A stretch of 64,000 nucleotides of DNA from Lethocerus indicus (lineage: Eukaryota > Arthropoda > Insecta > Hemiptera > Belostomatidae), in the NCBI GenBank assembly GCA_019843655.1, contig JACDQD010000008.1:18014442-18078441 (forward strand). The letters are read 5' to 3'. The translations under genes were made by a program, and so were the position numbers. Each line of letters opens with the position of its first letter. The stretch's first letter is position 1. Positions 36,875-51,100 of this stretch are shown here, piece after piece. The notes beneath the pieces are model-generated. The model did not search any database. It was given only the letters and a program-made list of their open reading frames with translations, and was not told where the DNA came from.

Positions 36875-39033
36875 AACGCATTCTTTCCCAAAAATTGTAT
36901 AAGGAATGAGGGTTAGGTAGATAGATATAATTGAGGAATGATCTAAACTTACAATGTATATATATATTTAAATAAGATAATACAATTCACTACAAATTTT
37001 ACTGTATACGAAATAAAACTCATAGGTATTAAGAGATAAAAAGGCATACAAACTCCTAAACATAACATTATAGATTAAGTTCAATCCCTAAAAAGAATAA
37101 TTTTAATTTATCCCTTGTCGGAAGGCAATCACATTTACTCCAAATTTCTCATTGATCGAAAATAATGTTTAAAACGTTATATTTCAATGCCACATACAAA
37201 GTATAAAACTTCCCCTATATCTGCGTCGAAAAAAATAAAATGAAAAAGTTATCTTTAAACTAAATCTATATTCTTGTCTTTGTATGAACACTTCTCAACC
37301 GCTACATGTAAATAATAAGTAAGGTATATACGATATAAGTCACCCAAGATATGCTGCTACACGCTTGATTCATACGAAATGGTAATATGTGGCCGTTGCT
37401 GTTATTATTATAATAGTCGTTAAACAAGGGTTATTTAGGATTATAAATTATAATCTACATTTTAATAACACTATAAAGGGGGATGTTTATTAAGGATAAC
37501 TCCAAACAACTACATATTGTTAAAGAAATGAAGGCGCACTATTATCATTACCATCGTTATTATTATTAATATTAATATAATATAATGATAGCTCATTATG
37601 GGATTATGTCAGGATTAAAACTTTCCACGACATTTTAGCCGCTGCGCAAAGTAAATTAACATTTGATCCAAATACCAAATATTTGTCCAGCAATGTTCAC
37701 GCATTATTTAACACCTTTACCATCCCGCAAGTCATTTTTTAAACGTGATCTATATAAGAAAAATCGACCATTTTTTTGGTAAAATGGCGGATATATTTTG
37801 TTTACTTTAAGTTTACCTGATAAGAAATATAATGAACCCCGTGTTTTAATTAATAATATTGACCTGGAGTAGTTTATGCGACTTTACAAATCACATTCAC
37901 AATATTAGACTGGCTAATTTCTTTCCTTTAGATTTTACCACGCTTAAAATTACTAAAATAAAAATTTAATAGAATTACTTCGTCATTACTATACTTTATT
38001 TACTGCTTACAATGTAAAGAAATGAACGATAAAACTTAATCAATTTAATTTTTTATTCTCATTCCGTTGAGTAGAGGTGGGAGGATTGTTCAAATAAATT
38101 AATAAGGCTCGCCTTTGTCTTTTAGAAATACGCGTAATTAAATTTCCCTTCAGTTTTTTTCGAGTCACAATTTTAAAATTAGATATTAGACTTCAAAATG
38201 AAGTTTTAACGCAATGATAAATTGGAAGAGGATCGCGGTTCGGATCCTAGCACCCTTCCCTACTGTAGAACTCCCGATCCCGGGCGTAATATAGATGCAT
38301 CGGACAGGACCCTCGCGGGTTCGGGAGTAAGGCAAGGATGCGGGCGAGTCAGTATACAAACAACATATAATGATGCATTTGCGGTACAAAAATACACCAA
38401 TGGGGGGGGTTCATCAACATACCGAGGGGGGACACACCCCCCACCAAGTACCCGTGGGGGGGCTCCAATCAAGCTCACGATAGACTTTAGTGTGAATGTG
38501 TCTGTAGGTCAAGTGTTCAAGCGCGCCGTCTCAAGTGCGACCCGGTGAAGTGGGCCACCACAAGTGACAGACTCCACTGGCCTCGTTTTTTTCCTGTTAC
38601 TTATTAATAAAAATGAAACACGTGTTTAAGGTGTATATGTGTGTATAGTGTGTAATGTGTACGTGTCACGGTTAATTAATCCGACTCTTAGACGCGTTGC
38701 ATTAAAAAAAAAATGAAACTTTTTTTTTTGTTTTCACACTCGGCATATCATCACTCTTGGCCGCAGGTACCCCTTCTTGATCTCGGCTATGTTTCGTTAT
38801 CTCTTCTTTTCTTTCACTCCTTCTCCATGTCTTCTGTTCACAGCAGAGAGCGCACACAGGCCCCTTATTCAGTTAGGCAGATTCACCCGTGACTCTTGCT
38901 TGAGCTTTTCCACTTGCTATAGAACGCTTCTATGTGCTCAACGTTCACACCTGCGGGCAGACACGTTTTCACAAAGTCGTCAAACAATAGACGAATCGAC
39001 TGTCGAATAATAATAGGAAAGTAAAAGAGTTAC

Positions 39034-39188
39034 CGGTCGACTTGGCGACTCCCAGCGGACTGAACCCAGTCTGGTGATTTGCCGTCAGTGACTTCGAACC
39101 CGTGATCAGTGTCACTAACTCCGAATCTTTGTTGCCCGTACTCTGTTGGCTTAAAAAGTGACAGCATTCCACTATGTGGAAGAACATC
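39034..39188 (-). CDS. SMG5: SMG5 exon 10, PIN domain
   Basis: Acceptor cattttttacag. Encodes LMFFHIVECCHFLSQQSTGN, then KDSELVTLITGSKSL, matching the LYKILDSCKQL and VTIITG positions of the human PIN domain. A donor GTAACT follows at 39033. If it is not used, the frame reads through for 22 more residues to a stop at 38969; that tail does not resemble SMG5, so a further exon at lower coordinates is likely. Confidence 0.85.
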
Positions 39189-42100
39189 CTGTAAAAAATG
39201 GTAATTTCAGTTTTACGCATTACAGATAAATTAATTACCCTCCAGGGAAATCTTCGCTGAAGAGGTTACTTACAACGCCTCCTTGTCTTTTTTCTTCGGG
39301 TACTTAATCAAAGGCAGCGGGAGGTGCTCGTTGCTTCTCTGGGCCCTCAGGAATCGATTACCCTGTTTCAGTTGCGACTCCAACCACCTGATGGTATCCC
39401 TCACACGGCCGCTGGACCTCTTCTGTTCGTCGAGAGCAGACACGACTGAGACAGAGAATAACATCAGAAAAGTATTTTTCAAGGCCAAATTGTTCTCCCA
39501 CCCCTTCTCCACGAATACTCTTTTGAGTGCTCACCGACTGTGGGTATGACAAGGATGAACTTCTTAGCGGAGGCGAGTTGCTTGACCAGCGAAGGATGGT
39601 ATATGAAGGCCTCGGCGTCGAGTACCAGGTAGGGGGGCAGGCTGGCCGTCTGCACTTTCTTCATCTTGGTCTCGAGCTCGCTTACCTCCGCCTTCAGCCA
39701 AAGTTGGCCCATCTCCTGCATCAGCTTCTCGGGGTTTCTCAGCTCCTTCTGCGTTTTCACGGGACCATCCCCGCTCTGCTCCCCGGTGCCGTTCCGCCCG
39801 TTCTCCTGGGACAGATATCTCGCTATTACAGACTCAATGAAGAAAAAGACAGGCATCGTTCACCTAATCCAACAAACGGCATAGTTAACACCGAACAGAT
39901 TATTTTGTAGTTGTAATTAATAAAATATATATCCACAGATGAGCTGATTAATTTAGGGTACCGACTCTGCCCTCGTACTGCATAAGTAAGCAAAAATAAT
40001 GATTACCTATACACAAGTTCAGTAATTTATGATGTCGCAAGGTAACTTCGAGTACAATTATCAAAATTTATAATATCCGTCAGATCGTTATAGATGTATA
40101 AGCGATAAACTGCAACGGATGTATGGAGGAAATGGTGAAGCCTCGCCCCGGTTAGCGCTGCAGAAGTTAATACGTTATCATTGCAGGCAACATATTAGGA
40201 CTGTAGTCGGGATGCTGCCGCGGCCTATGTTTATAATAGAGCCACAAAACCGGGGAGGAGAGTAATCGAAATAAAACGGGACAACCGGCGAGCGAGACAG
40301 AGTGAAAGAACGGATTTGGAGAGGGCTGGGGGAGTCGAAGGGAGCGGGTTTACTGTAGACACCACCGGTGTAGTTTAGTGCCGCGGGGGGAGCGAACGTT
40401 GTGGCCGAATGAGGAGAGAGAGAGAGGGGGAGAGAGGGGGAGAGAGAGAGAGAATACATTTGGGGGTCGTAAAACAAAGCAAGGGGAAATTGTTTACAAC
40501 AGAATATAGAGCTCAGTCATGCGGCATAAATAGCGGAAACGAGTAGAACTGTTTTATGCCACCCTATATACAGCCGGGGTCGCTTTCCACTCCCTCCCAC
40601 CCCCCTCCAAAGCCGCACTCCAAACCCCCGCACTCGCTGACTACATCCGGTGTCCGCTCTCCCTGTCTCTATTTTATCCCCCCATCCTGTTTTAACGCGC
40701 GAAAGATAATAAGTGGGCGGAAGATAAAAGAAAAAGAGAATGTAGGGCACCAGAAATAAGATTAAAAGCGGACGAAAAATGCGCCAACCGCGGATAATTC
40801 ATTTCTGCCAGATACTAGATTTTTAAAAATCGCTAAGATAACACCGAAAATTATGTAAGCGTATAAATATTAAAAGTTAACACATGCAGGAGGATCACCT
40901 AACCGACACACTATTTACCCAGCATATAAACAAGCACTGACTATAATAAAATAAAAGACTCCTAAAATGACACCAGTCGTAATTACTTTCGAGTTTTTAT
41001 AACAGATGTGTTACTATATGTTTTCCAGCAAGGGAAAACTCGAGACATAATTATTGATCCGGGAGATAATATTCCGAAAGCCATCAAGTACCGCCGAAAT
41101 ATATAAAGCGGTGAGACGACATAACAACTAAGACTCGTTTAGAGGGAATCGCATGTCGGAATCAGATGACATAAAGCCACATATCCGTCTAAAATAGGGA
41201 GAAAAAGAATGAAATAAAGGCAGCGAGGGGGAGTGCGAGTCGGAGACAAGAGGGAGGGGGGGGAGTCGGTCTCAGACTGAAGAAACACATACAAGAATAC
41301 AGCAGTAACTCGGGGTTTTACTGTTAGTTGGATGACTAGTTCCAGGAGGGGGAGCTGGGAGGGAAAACATTCCCCCGCGCATTCGTTCCGGTTGGTCTGG
41401 CCCTCAAAAACGAGACCGCCGTCGTTGTCACAATATAAACAGCAGAAAATAACTTCTGGTCCCCCCCCCTCACCCAACGTTACGTCCCTCATGACCGCAC
41501 ACACCACATAAAAAAAGAGGGGGATGAGTTATCAATTTGTTGCCCCCGTGAGGAGGAGGGGCGCTGTACGAGGGGAAGTTTTCCTTTTTTCTTTGTTTCC
41601 CTTTTCCATTCTTTCACGCTATCACAGAAATGCTGCGGGGCAAATCGGAGGGACAAGTCAATGTACCGATAACGTTTACGGCCGGAATTGTGTAAGCGTA
41701 CTGTAAGACCTTTACTGGAAATTAATACGTGGGGAGGGGGGAGGGTTTGTTATTTCCGACAACACAACAACGTTCCCACTGAAGTAGTAACCAGTAGCAA
41801 CAACATTAAGGTAACACACGGGCATAGAACGGTCGGTGAAATGAATCCATAAAATGGGGATATATACGAATAATTAATACGAAAAAATTAATGAACAGCC
41901 TTTTCTATTTTTTAAACATGCTCGTTCAGTTTCATATATTATGCAACCAATGAAATAAAAGCAGTAGTATCGACAGTACCCTCAACATCCCGGCCGGAAG
42001 TGAGGTCAACAAGAGTGCATGCATTATTAAGAATGGGACACACGGCGGCATAAAACTACGCGGTTCTGCGGGGCGCCACTTCCCAAGTTGGGGAGAGGCG

Positions 42101-45100
42101 CATGAATATTTGACATCGGAATATTATGAAGTTGCGCAAGGTGCTAATTTCCAGTTTGCAAAACACTCGCGGACAACCGGCGATACACCTTTTATGATAG
42201 CCCGTGGAACCCAGTTTGGGGCGAGGAATAGACGCTTCAATAATAAATACGAAGCCGGCACCTCCCTATATATTTACTCGGGTGGTCCTTCTTCGAGTCC
42301 CGGGGGAAGGCACCCGGGGGACTTTCGGCCGAGCGCTCCAATACACTACTTGAAAAGAAGTTGGTCCCTAGCTTTTTCCCTTATGTAACCTATATTGAAG
42401 TTACACCCTCCTGAGTAAACTGGAAATAGTTGACGACTGGAGAAATAAAATGGGGTTTGAAGCTCCAACACAAATTGAGACATTGATTTGTTGAAGAATA
42501 CAATTTCCGACGTACGGTCCGAGACGAAATAAATTCAAATAATGCGAAATGTGAGCACACACATACATATGTAATGTAAAACCTATTTGCAAATGCGTTC
42601 ATTCGGAGTTAAATGTAGAAAAGCGTAATGGGAGTAACATTGAAGACAAGACGCAATACAACAATAGCATGAATAATATAATAGCTTGAAATAACGCTAG
42701 TAAAATGCTTCCTTGGCCAAAGTACAGAATTACTAGACCTCATTAAGGGTTTAGAACCCAAGAACTAAGAGGAGACAGAATGTAGCACAATACGTATAAT
42801 GTAAAATATTGAAATATTTATTTATAATAACAATGCCTCCGTATTTTATCTTTAATTCTCCCAGGTTCCGCTTTCCATACAACATACAAACTTGTCATCC
42901 AGTTTACAAGACGAAACCGCAATTCGGAAGCGGAAAGGGACAATACGATTCGGGCGACGACATTTCTGGGGGGTGCTGCGTCGTTTTCCATTGTCGGAAT
43001 TCAATTTTACACCCCCTAGAGTAATAATATTAACTCAAGCGAAACGCTTCCCGCGCAGCAGGAAGGGGAGGAAACATTTTCGAGAACTACGGTCTTTTGC
43101 ATAAAACAGTGGGAGAGGACGGGAGGGAGAAGGGGGTTATTTTCTTCGCATACGTTGTACACAGCTCGCGTAATAAATATGTTATACCCGGGGGTTGAAG
43201 AGAGCGGGCACGGGGGGAGGGGGGGCAGGAGCGGAGAAGGGTTGTTATACAAGAGGCAAAACTGAAAAGGGCCCCTGACATTAAGACGGGATGTCGGCGC
43301 CCGGGAAGGAATCAACCACTGAAGAAGGGGCCCGAGTGGGGTTGGGGGGTAGTAATGGCGCCGCTCACCAACTACACAAGGGAGAGAAACGAGGAGACTG
43401 AGAGTTGGAGAAGAGACAGAGAGGGGAGATCGGTATCCAAGAAATAAGACAGAGACGGAGAGGGACCGAGAAGAGAGGGAGGAAGGAAGAGGCTTGTGGA
43501 AGGGGGCGAAAGTCGTCGAGAGACAGACGCTGGGACGGGAGGGCGGAGGCAATAAAGAGGTTGGCGCTGAGAGGCCGGGGGCTGAGAAGGGAGCGGGGGG
43601 ACGGTGACGTTTACCAGTCAGACAGCTTTCAACCGCAAACACTCATCCCACCGCCACCCCCAGTTCCAACAGCGGCGACACACTTTTACACTACACCCTC
43701 GCCTACACTCAAAAGAGGTATACTAGACAACAAATAAGTACTTGTAATGCAAAGTTATATAAACACCCCCAGCCCTCCACATACACAAAATATATAAAAA
43801 TAAATAAAATGTAATTTTGTAATCACATTTTTGAGGGGCAGTGGATAGTGGTTAAAGCCGAAAGGTTCAGACCACTGAGACCGGTAGCGGCAAGAGTTGG
43901 ATTTTGACGTGCGTCTGCGTGTTTAGCTAAGGTTAGGTTGAGCCTAAGTTTAGATCGAGCGTAATGCAGCAAGCTCTCCGTACATCGTGAAACCCCAGGG
44001 GGTGCATACCTCAATAAGACCTGACGTGAACGGCCGACACGAGTTCGACCTCGGAAGGAGGACTAACTTTTTATTCAATTACAAAATTCGAATTGACTCC
44101 CAGTGAATAATAATTATGAACGGATACAAAAGGGAAATGAATCAACAAACGAGGATAAAATCAATAGAAACACGATTTAGGTGTTATTCATTCAGTGTTT
44201 AACAGCTATTTGAGACAAGAGCAGCGATAACTCTACCCTCTGGGCCAACGTCCTACCAGTTCGCACGGCCTATGTGAACACTTGCTCAAATTGTAATCAC
44301 TCTATTTCACATTAACAATGAAACAACGAATTCTCACCTACTATTAACAAATGATAAAATATAATAACTGAACTACAATATTCAAACTATAATATACTTA
44401 TTATTATAATAAAACGTGTTTCGTGTTATAACATCGAAATAACACATGTTATTAAGTTATTTACATTTTTCTGACCGGTCGAAAGTTTAAGAAAGTTCGA
44501 AGATTGAATGTACAAGGGGGAAACAAAATTGGGAAAAGAAAAGGGGCGAAAGTTATTTGATGCGTAACGGAGAAAAAGGATAGGGAGGCGGAGGGGGCAA
44601 GATACGGAGAGGGAGGGCGGCAGAAGGTTTCCGGACGGTTTGGCCCTCACGGCATTAAGTAAGGGGTGAACATCTCCCAACACTGAGGGGGTGGGGTGGG
44701 GTGGGAGGCCGGTGATCAGCCAGCCCCGCAGCAGTTTACAAGTCCAATTACACGGGAGTCTGGAGCCAGCGCCCACCCCACCTCTAGCTCCTTGAGTAAA
44801 CTTTGACCACCCTCAAGAAAACACACCCCCGCCACCACCGCCGCCGCCGAGGCAAACAACCCCTGCAGGGATCATTAATCAACTGGCTAAGTGAAACATT
44901 AGCTCTCCTCCAATTACTTAAGCTCCGCCCCCCCCCGCTCCTCCTTCCATCCGCTCTGTATAACCTCGCCCCACAACCCCCGGCCCGCTTCCTTACTACT
45001 TGCGAACTCGACCTCCCCTAAGCTACTCCACTACTCACAGACTACACTAGTTAAACGCTACAACTCTCCCGAAACCGCCGCAACATCTCGATAGACTATA

Positions 45101-48100
45101 CAGGAGCCTGATGCACACACAACACCTACTCACGTCTAAATATCGTTAGAATGAACACAATGAAATTTGCACTGTGTACTGTCAGTTAATTTACAACTCT
45201 GAATATAAATATATACACAAAAACACACACACATAGACATATATTAATTGTTAAACAATCTCAAAATCAGAAATCTCGTATTTCGAAAGTTCTTCTTCGA
45301 AAAGCTTTGAAAATAAGTGAATCTACACATAATTTAGATCAGCCGTTAAAATTATCAAATAGCGTGAATGTATTGTATATTAAAATGTGTAATCAGTATT
45401 GATTTATTAAGTAATTAGACGAGTAATTCAGAATCGCTTTTTAATTTTGAATCGGTGTACGTAATTTAATAGAAAGAATGCCGAATTAAAATCTTTCATA
45501 TTTTATCAAATCCAGGTCTAACTCGGAGGAGAAAAGTCCTTCAATCTTCTTATCTCGTTATGTTCTCACCTACGAAGTGACGAAAGACAATGCGGGAAAA
45601 AGTGAGTAGTAAGGGAGCCGGAGTAAACTCGGTTAAAAATTCATTCGTGACTGGAGGAGGAGGAGAGAACGCAGCCGCGGGACACACGTGCGCCAACTTT
45701 CATAGCCGACCCCATTTGGGCGGAGTGGAAGGCGGCGGGGGCCCCCGACAGAATGTTTGTTTCAATTATTGGTGGCGCAAAGTGGCGGCCGCCGTTGCCA
45801 CCGCACCAACCCCGCCGTGGAAGTACTTTAATAATTTGTGAGATTAAAGTGAGAGGGTGTAGGGGGATGAAGGAGGGAGAGAGGGAGGTGGGGAGAGGAT
45901 GCTCGCAGGGAACCCACCTCCTCCAGATTAACCCCCGGTGTAAAGCCCGCGAGATATAAAGCCCACTCCGACCCCACCAAGCCCACCCACTCAACCCGCG
46001 AAGTTGAAGGACTCCGGCAAGAATGAGAGGGGGATGAAACAAATAACAAAGACCGCTTCTGGACTGTTTCGTTTTAACGCGTTAGGGGTTCCCAAAAAGA
46101 GTCGAAAGGGTTTTACGCTATTTACGCTTCCATACAGCGGGGGCATACCCGCAGTAATAAAACGTTACGACTAGCTTAAATTGGAAGATAAAACGTTCAC
46201 TCCGTAAATAAAACCTAGGAAAACATAAAGCATTAACGACGATAAAAGGATTACATTGAATATTAGCCTGAACCAGACATAACCTCAGTATCAGTGTTGA
46301 CTTTCATCATGCGCAAGTTCCTCACTGTGTAAAAACATATTTCCTATCTAACAGCTAGTAAAGATTTCAAAATAAAAATAGTTATAAATAAAATAAAAAC
46401 GAAAAATAATTTAATACGGCTCTATACAAAAGTTGTAGCGTGACAAATTTCACAGGGGCATTAGTGACAAGTAGTCACGTAAGATAAATTAATCCTGCAA
46501 CCAAGAAGGAGAGATTGCAGACAGGAAACGCTTTAATAATTCGTAAATTATTAAAGTGGGAAGGGAGAGAGTCATTTCTCCGAGGGGGAGCGTGAGTGAG
46601 CCCGTCAAGACGGGGAGAAATACACCGCCGGCACTACTTAGGGGAGGAAATAACGGTGGAACAGCGTAATAATAAAGTAGAGGAGGAGTTTCCAAACCCA
46701 CTCCTCGGTTGGGGGAGCCGGGTCGGTTTTCTATTCATAAAGGCATGATTTAGATGTTCTTGGGCGAGGGAGAGAACACGAAATATTGGCTGGCTCCTCT
46801 GTCTCGAGGAGCTCCCAGACCGGAAAATGGTTACGACCCACTGAAGAGATGAACTGAGAGGGGGAGGCGGATTCACCCCTCGAGATATTCTACCGTACAA
46901 AGACGCACACGCACATACACACGCATACGCACAAACGCGCGTGCACCAACGCCCAAACAAAATCAATGACGCGTCATAAAGTAAAACCCGTTTCCGCTGA
47001 ATGAAGTCGGAACATGTAACGTGTGGCGCTCGCAACCGTCAATGATCCGTGGAAACTAACGACCGAAAACAAAATACAGAACTCCGTAAAATGAAAACAT
47101 ATAACCTGCCATGATTTCAAAACGTAACAGTTTCGTGCATATAATTTCTCTGGTTTGGTCACACAGAAAATATGGTATTTTGATTTTGATATCTGTATAC
47201 TATGTATATAGTAAATTGAAATCACTCCATTACGTTCAAACGCGCAATAAATCAATTGCGTGTGTGTTTTGTACTCCCTCTCAATTAAAGGACTAACCAA
47301 GGCACGACATACTAAGAAATGAGTCAATATGATATATAGTGGGCTAGCAGTGGTAATCTACCGCATGTTGAGATAACAAGCATATTAGTGACAGGTTACT
47401 CGGTGAATTATAGTGCCGGCATGTATGGGTTCATCTGGGTTTCCACTGACACCCTCTATTGAGTCAGTTCACCTTTCTATACGATAGTGCATATCTTTGG
47501 AATGATAGTGTACACAGTACAGACCGTCTGTCATACAATCTGTGCCGTGAGTACGCAACACGTGTTAATATCGCATTATATTACTAATCTAAAGCTACTA
47601 ACGGCAGCGAGCATAAAAGAAGAAATCACAGGAGCAACGTAATTCCGAACCATCTCAGATATACCATACATCGTAACCATCCCCCCATAAATATCATGGA
47701 ATGAATGGAATAATAATTAACAGGAATCCTGTATTCTATACGTCATAATTCATCTTATAATAAAAGAATATTATCGATATAAATTCAAAAAGGTTTATAA
47801 TCAATTTTGCAGGAAGAGACTCATTCCGTCAATACACAAATTCAGACCGAGTGGAATTCGAACAAAGAAAAAGACCGATGGAGAGTGTTGAAGAACTGGA
47901 GAGGATAGGGGATTTAATAAGCGGCACATATTGGGGAGGCTAGGCGGGAAAAAGAGGGTGTTATTTAGAGAAAAGTGAGGGGCGAGGGCTAAATGGAAAA
48001 GTAAGAAATAAAAGCGTGCGACGGGCAAATTAACCGTGTCGAGGGGTCGGCGGCGGGAGGCGGAAAACACCCTTTATAAATCAGTCATAACTCTCGTGAA

Positions 48101-51100
48101 AAGAGAAGCAGGCGGAGAGTAGGGAAGGAGCGGAGGGAGAAAACATTTAGAGGGTGAGGGTTACCCCAATCTACATAATAGGAGAGGACGGCGTGCGTGC
48201 TCCGCACAGATTACCATAAAGCCGTCCCCAACCCCACGACGTTTCAAGTCGGCAGCCGAGGAAGGGGGGGGGGAATTCAAATGAATTGCACATTGTGAGA
48301 GCGAGGGAGAAGGAGAATAGGGTCGGGGGGAGAGAGAGAGAGTGAGAGAGAAGGAGAATAGGGTAGGGAGAGAGAAAGAGAGAGAAGGGGAGGGTTGAGG
48401 CGGAGCTCCGAGTTTAGCATTCAAAACAAGTCCGAGCCCCACCCCAGGCCTCGGATGGAGGGATGATTTGATGTGTTTAGACATTAGGGGGGCGGGTAGG
48501 GGGCTCCGCAAGCCAAGGTGCTTCGAATACAAATGCGGTCCCCGCCGCCCACTTGCCTCCTAGCTTTGCTTAGTTTGCACCCTTGTTCCGACCAAGCTAC
48601 GAAACAATCGGGGCGGATCCCGCCCACGCCCCTCCGCCTACCGCTAAGCCTCAGATTTATTTAAGATACGTCTGGGAAAATCGAACCGACACGAATACCG
48701 ACTCTTTTCGTATTCCGTTCGGGGTCTTCCGTATTACCACTCTTCTATATTAAACAGTAAGATGTGACTACCTTACATATAAGCTCACGCTTTATGTATT
48801 ATTGACTTAACACTAGTTTAAAAACGATCAGGGTAATTTTAGAGTAGATAAAATTATTAAAGAATTCCGTCGAACTACTGGATTATTAATACAAAAAATA
48901 GATACTGAAATCTTCATTAACAGTAATTCTGTTTGGATAAGGAAGTAAGAAGGTAATGAGAACTATAATTCTTAAATTACCACGTAACGTTACGTAACCA
49001 TCCGATCAGCAAAGCAGCTACCTACTTATACGCGACAACATATTCCTCATCAAAGCACGGCCTTTGTCTCCCTTATGAGAAGTAAACATGTCTATACAGT
49101 ATATAAATAAGAACGACGACATTTCGAACAATTACCAGCCTGATATTACCAACACTTGGAATATATACCAAATTGTGGCCAATTATACATTCAACGAATG
49201 GATTTCGTGATAAATGTAAGTTCGTGATAATGAATAATAATGAAATGGCAATTCTACTCTTTCCTATTTCTACTCTTTAATTAATTCAGTGGATAACGTT
49301 TCCCAATATATAATTAGTTAATTTAAAAATTTTATTTTCAATAAATAAATATACGCAATTATGCATTAATTTAAAAAAAATTCAAAAATTAGAGTTACAT
49401 GTGTAACTGTTTTATTCGAAGTAATTAAAAAATGTACCGCATAATAGAATTCGAGTTGGAAATATAATAATAACGTAAGTGAAGGAATATAGGGCGGAGA
49501 AGGGAAGAGATACCAAGGAGGTGTCTGTCTCATAGCGTGTGGATGTGTTGAGTGGGCGAGGGCGTGTGGGCGTGAGGGCTGAGGAGTGAGAGCGTGTGCG
49601 TGTTAATACTGGAGTAGTTGGGTGTGAGGGATCATTAAACAGGACTTAGGGTTGGTTTGATTAAACAGGAGCAGGGGACACCACACCACCACCACCACCA
49701 CCACCGCCGCCGCCGCCGCCGCCACTGCCGCCCCTTGCTTGCTTGGCTTATTGATTCACCCCTCGCACACGCTCACACGTACACTCGCACACACGCACAG
49801 TGAGTGAGAGGGAGGGAGACAGGGAGGGAGAGAGGGAGGGAGGTAGAGAGAGGGAGGGAGGGAGGGAGGGAGGTAGAGAGAGAGAGAGAGTCAGCGAGGC
49901 AGAGAGGGAGGGAGACGGAGGAGGGAGGGAGCGCCAGGCAGACACCCTAATCTCTTACTCGGCACACAACCCCTATCTACGAGCCTGTCTCACTCCCTCT
50001 CTCTTTCCCTCTCCCTCTATCTCTCCCTCTCTCTCAAGTCCCCTCCTCCGCCCACGGCTGTTCCGCCAACGCCATCTTCCCCTCACCAACACCGCCCACC
50101 AACATCCCCCTTTTTCTTCCATTAAAACTTCACACCGAGCTCGCACGCCATAGATTAAAACTTAAGACACTCGCTCACGTATATAACGAACAAATGATAC
50201 AGGGGCTAATGTCACCCTCCCCACGCCCCCCTCCAACATCCTATTAAAATCATGAATCCCTCGTCCGTCATATCACTGTATCTGCATTCCGAGACCCTGT
50301 CACAGACGCAGTGAAACGGCTATATTACGCAAGTCTACACGAAAGTGACATTAAAATACAGATTATTAACGACCGCATAAATACACACACCGGAGATGTT
50401 ACTGGAATTAGTTTTAACGTTAATATCTAACGTATCAAAACTATTTATTTAAAAAATTATAAATAACACTTTTTTAATTCATCATCTGATACTAATTATT
50501 TAATACTAACATCATTCCCCAGTTTGAATTAAAAATCATTTCTTTATTCGACTTATGTTATTAAATAATATTTATAGCGCTCCGTCTACTATTCATCTCT
50601 AACCTCACGCAGTTCTACACGTAGACGGCAGAAGACTGGATATCACGAGATGCCCACGATCGGGGGCTAACTTAAAAGTCGGAACACGCCCGTAATGGTC
50701 ATAAATATGTAACGTGCGGTTCCACCAGCGGTCGGTGTGAACGTCTCGTTCCCGGGTGGTAATGTGGGCCGAAGAGAAAGAGAACGGAGAAGGGGGAGAT
50801 AAATAGAGGGAGAAAGATAATGGAAGAAAGAGAGAGAGAGAGAGGGAAGAGAATGAGAAGGAGGGGGAGGAGCTAGCTTCCCAACCCCCCACGGCGGTAC
50901 ATACGTATATAACGGAGGGAGGGTTGGGAAGCTAGAATTTCCACGTCACCTCCTCTCTACAAGCCCTGGAGGCTGCCTATCCGCTTTATGTCACGACATA
51001 ACTTTATACCCGCAGCCACTCGGCTATTGAATTAATTCCGGTTTCCCCTCGCTTCAGACCCAAACACATAGACACAGAGCACCGACTACATACGTAAGGC

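Larger units (their letters stand above)
35161..38968. other. non-coding sequence downstream of SMG5
   Basis: Probably contains the 3' end of SMG5, but I could not locate a terminal exon or poly(A) signal with confidence. Includes a (GA)n run at 35454-35474, a tRNA-like B-box on minus at 35967-35977, an inverted TAATCC pair near 36.2 kb and a small unrecognised open frame at 36.7-36.9 kb. 36900-38200 is AT-rich without visible genes. Confidence 0.4.

Noticed and set aside
38740..38800. Candidate last SMG5 exon on minus containing AEIKKGYLR
   Set aside because: The putative acceptor is preceded by purine-rich sequence and the peptide lacks the expected C-terminal pattern.
43016..43642. 208-residue open frame on minus
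   Set aside because: It is rich in Pro, Ser and Leu because it lies opposite a long purine tract; the reverse strand is also open and no domain is recognisable.
43830..44066. Possible tRNA-derived SINE with A-box-like and B-box-like strings
   Set aside because: The boxes are about 200 bp apart and imperfect, and no copies or target duplication were seen.
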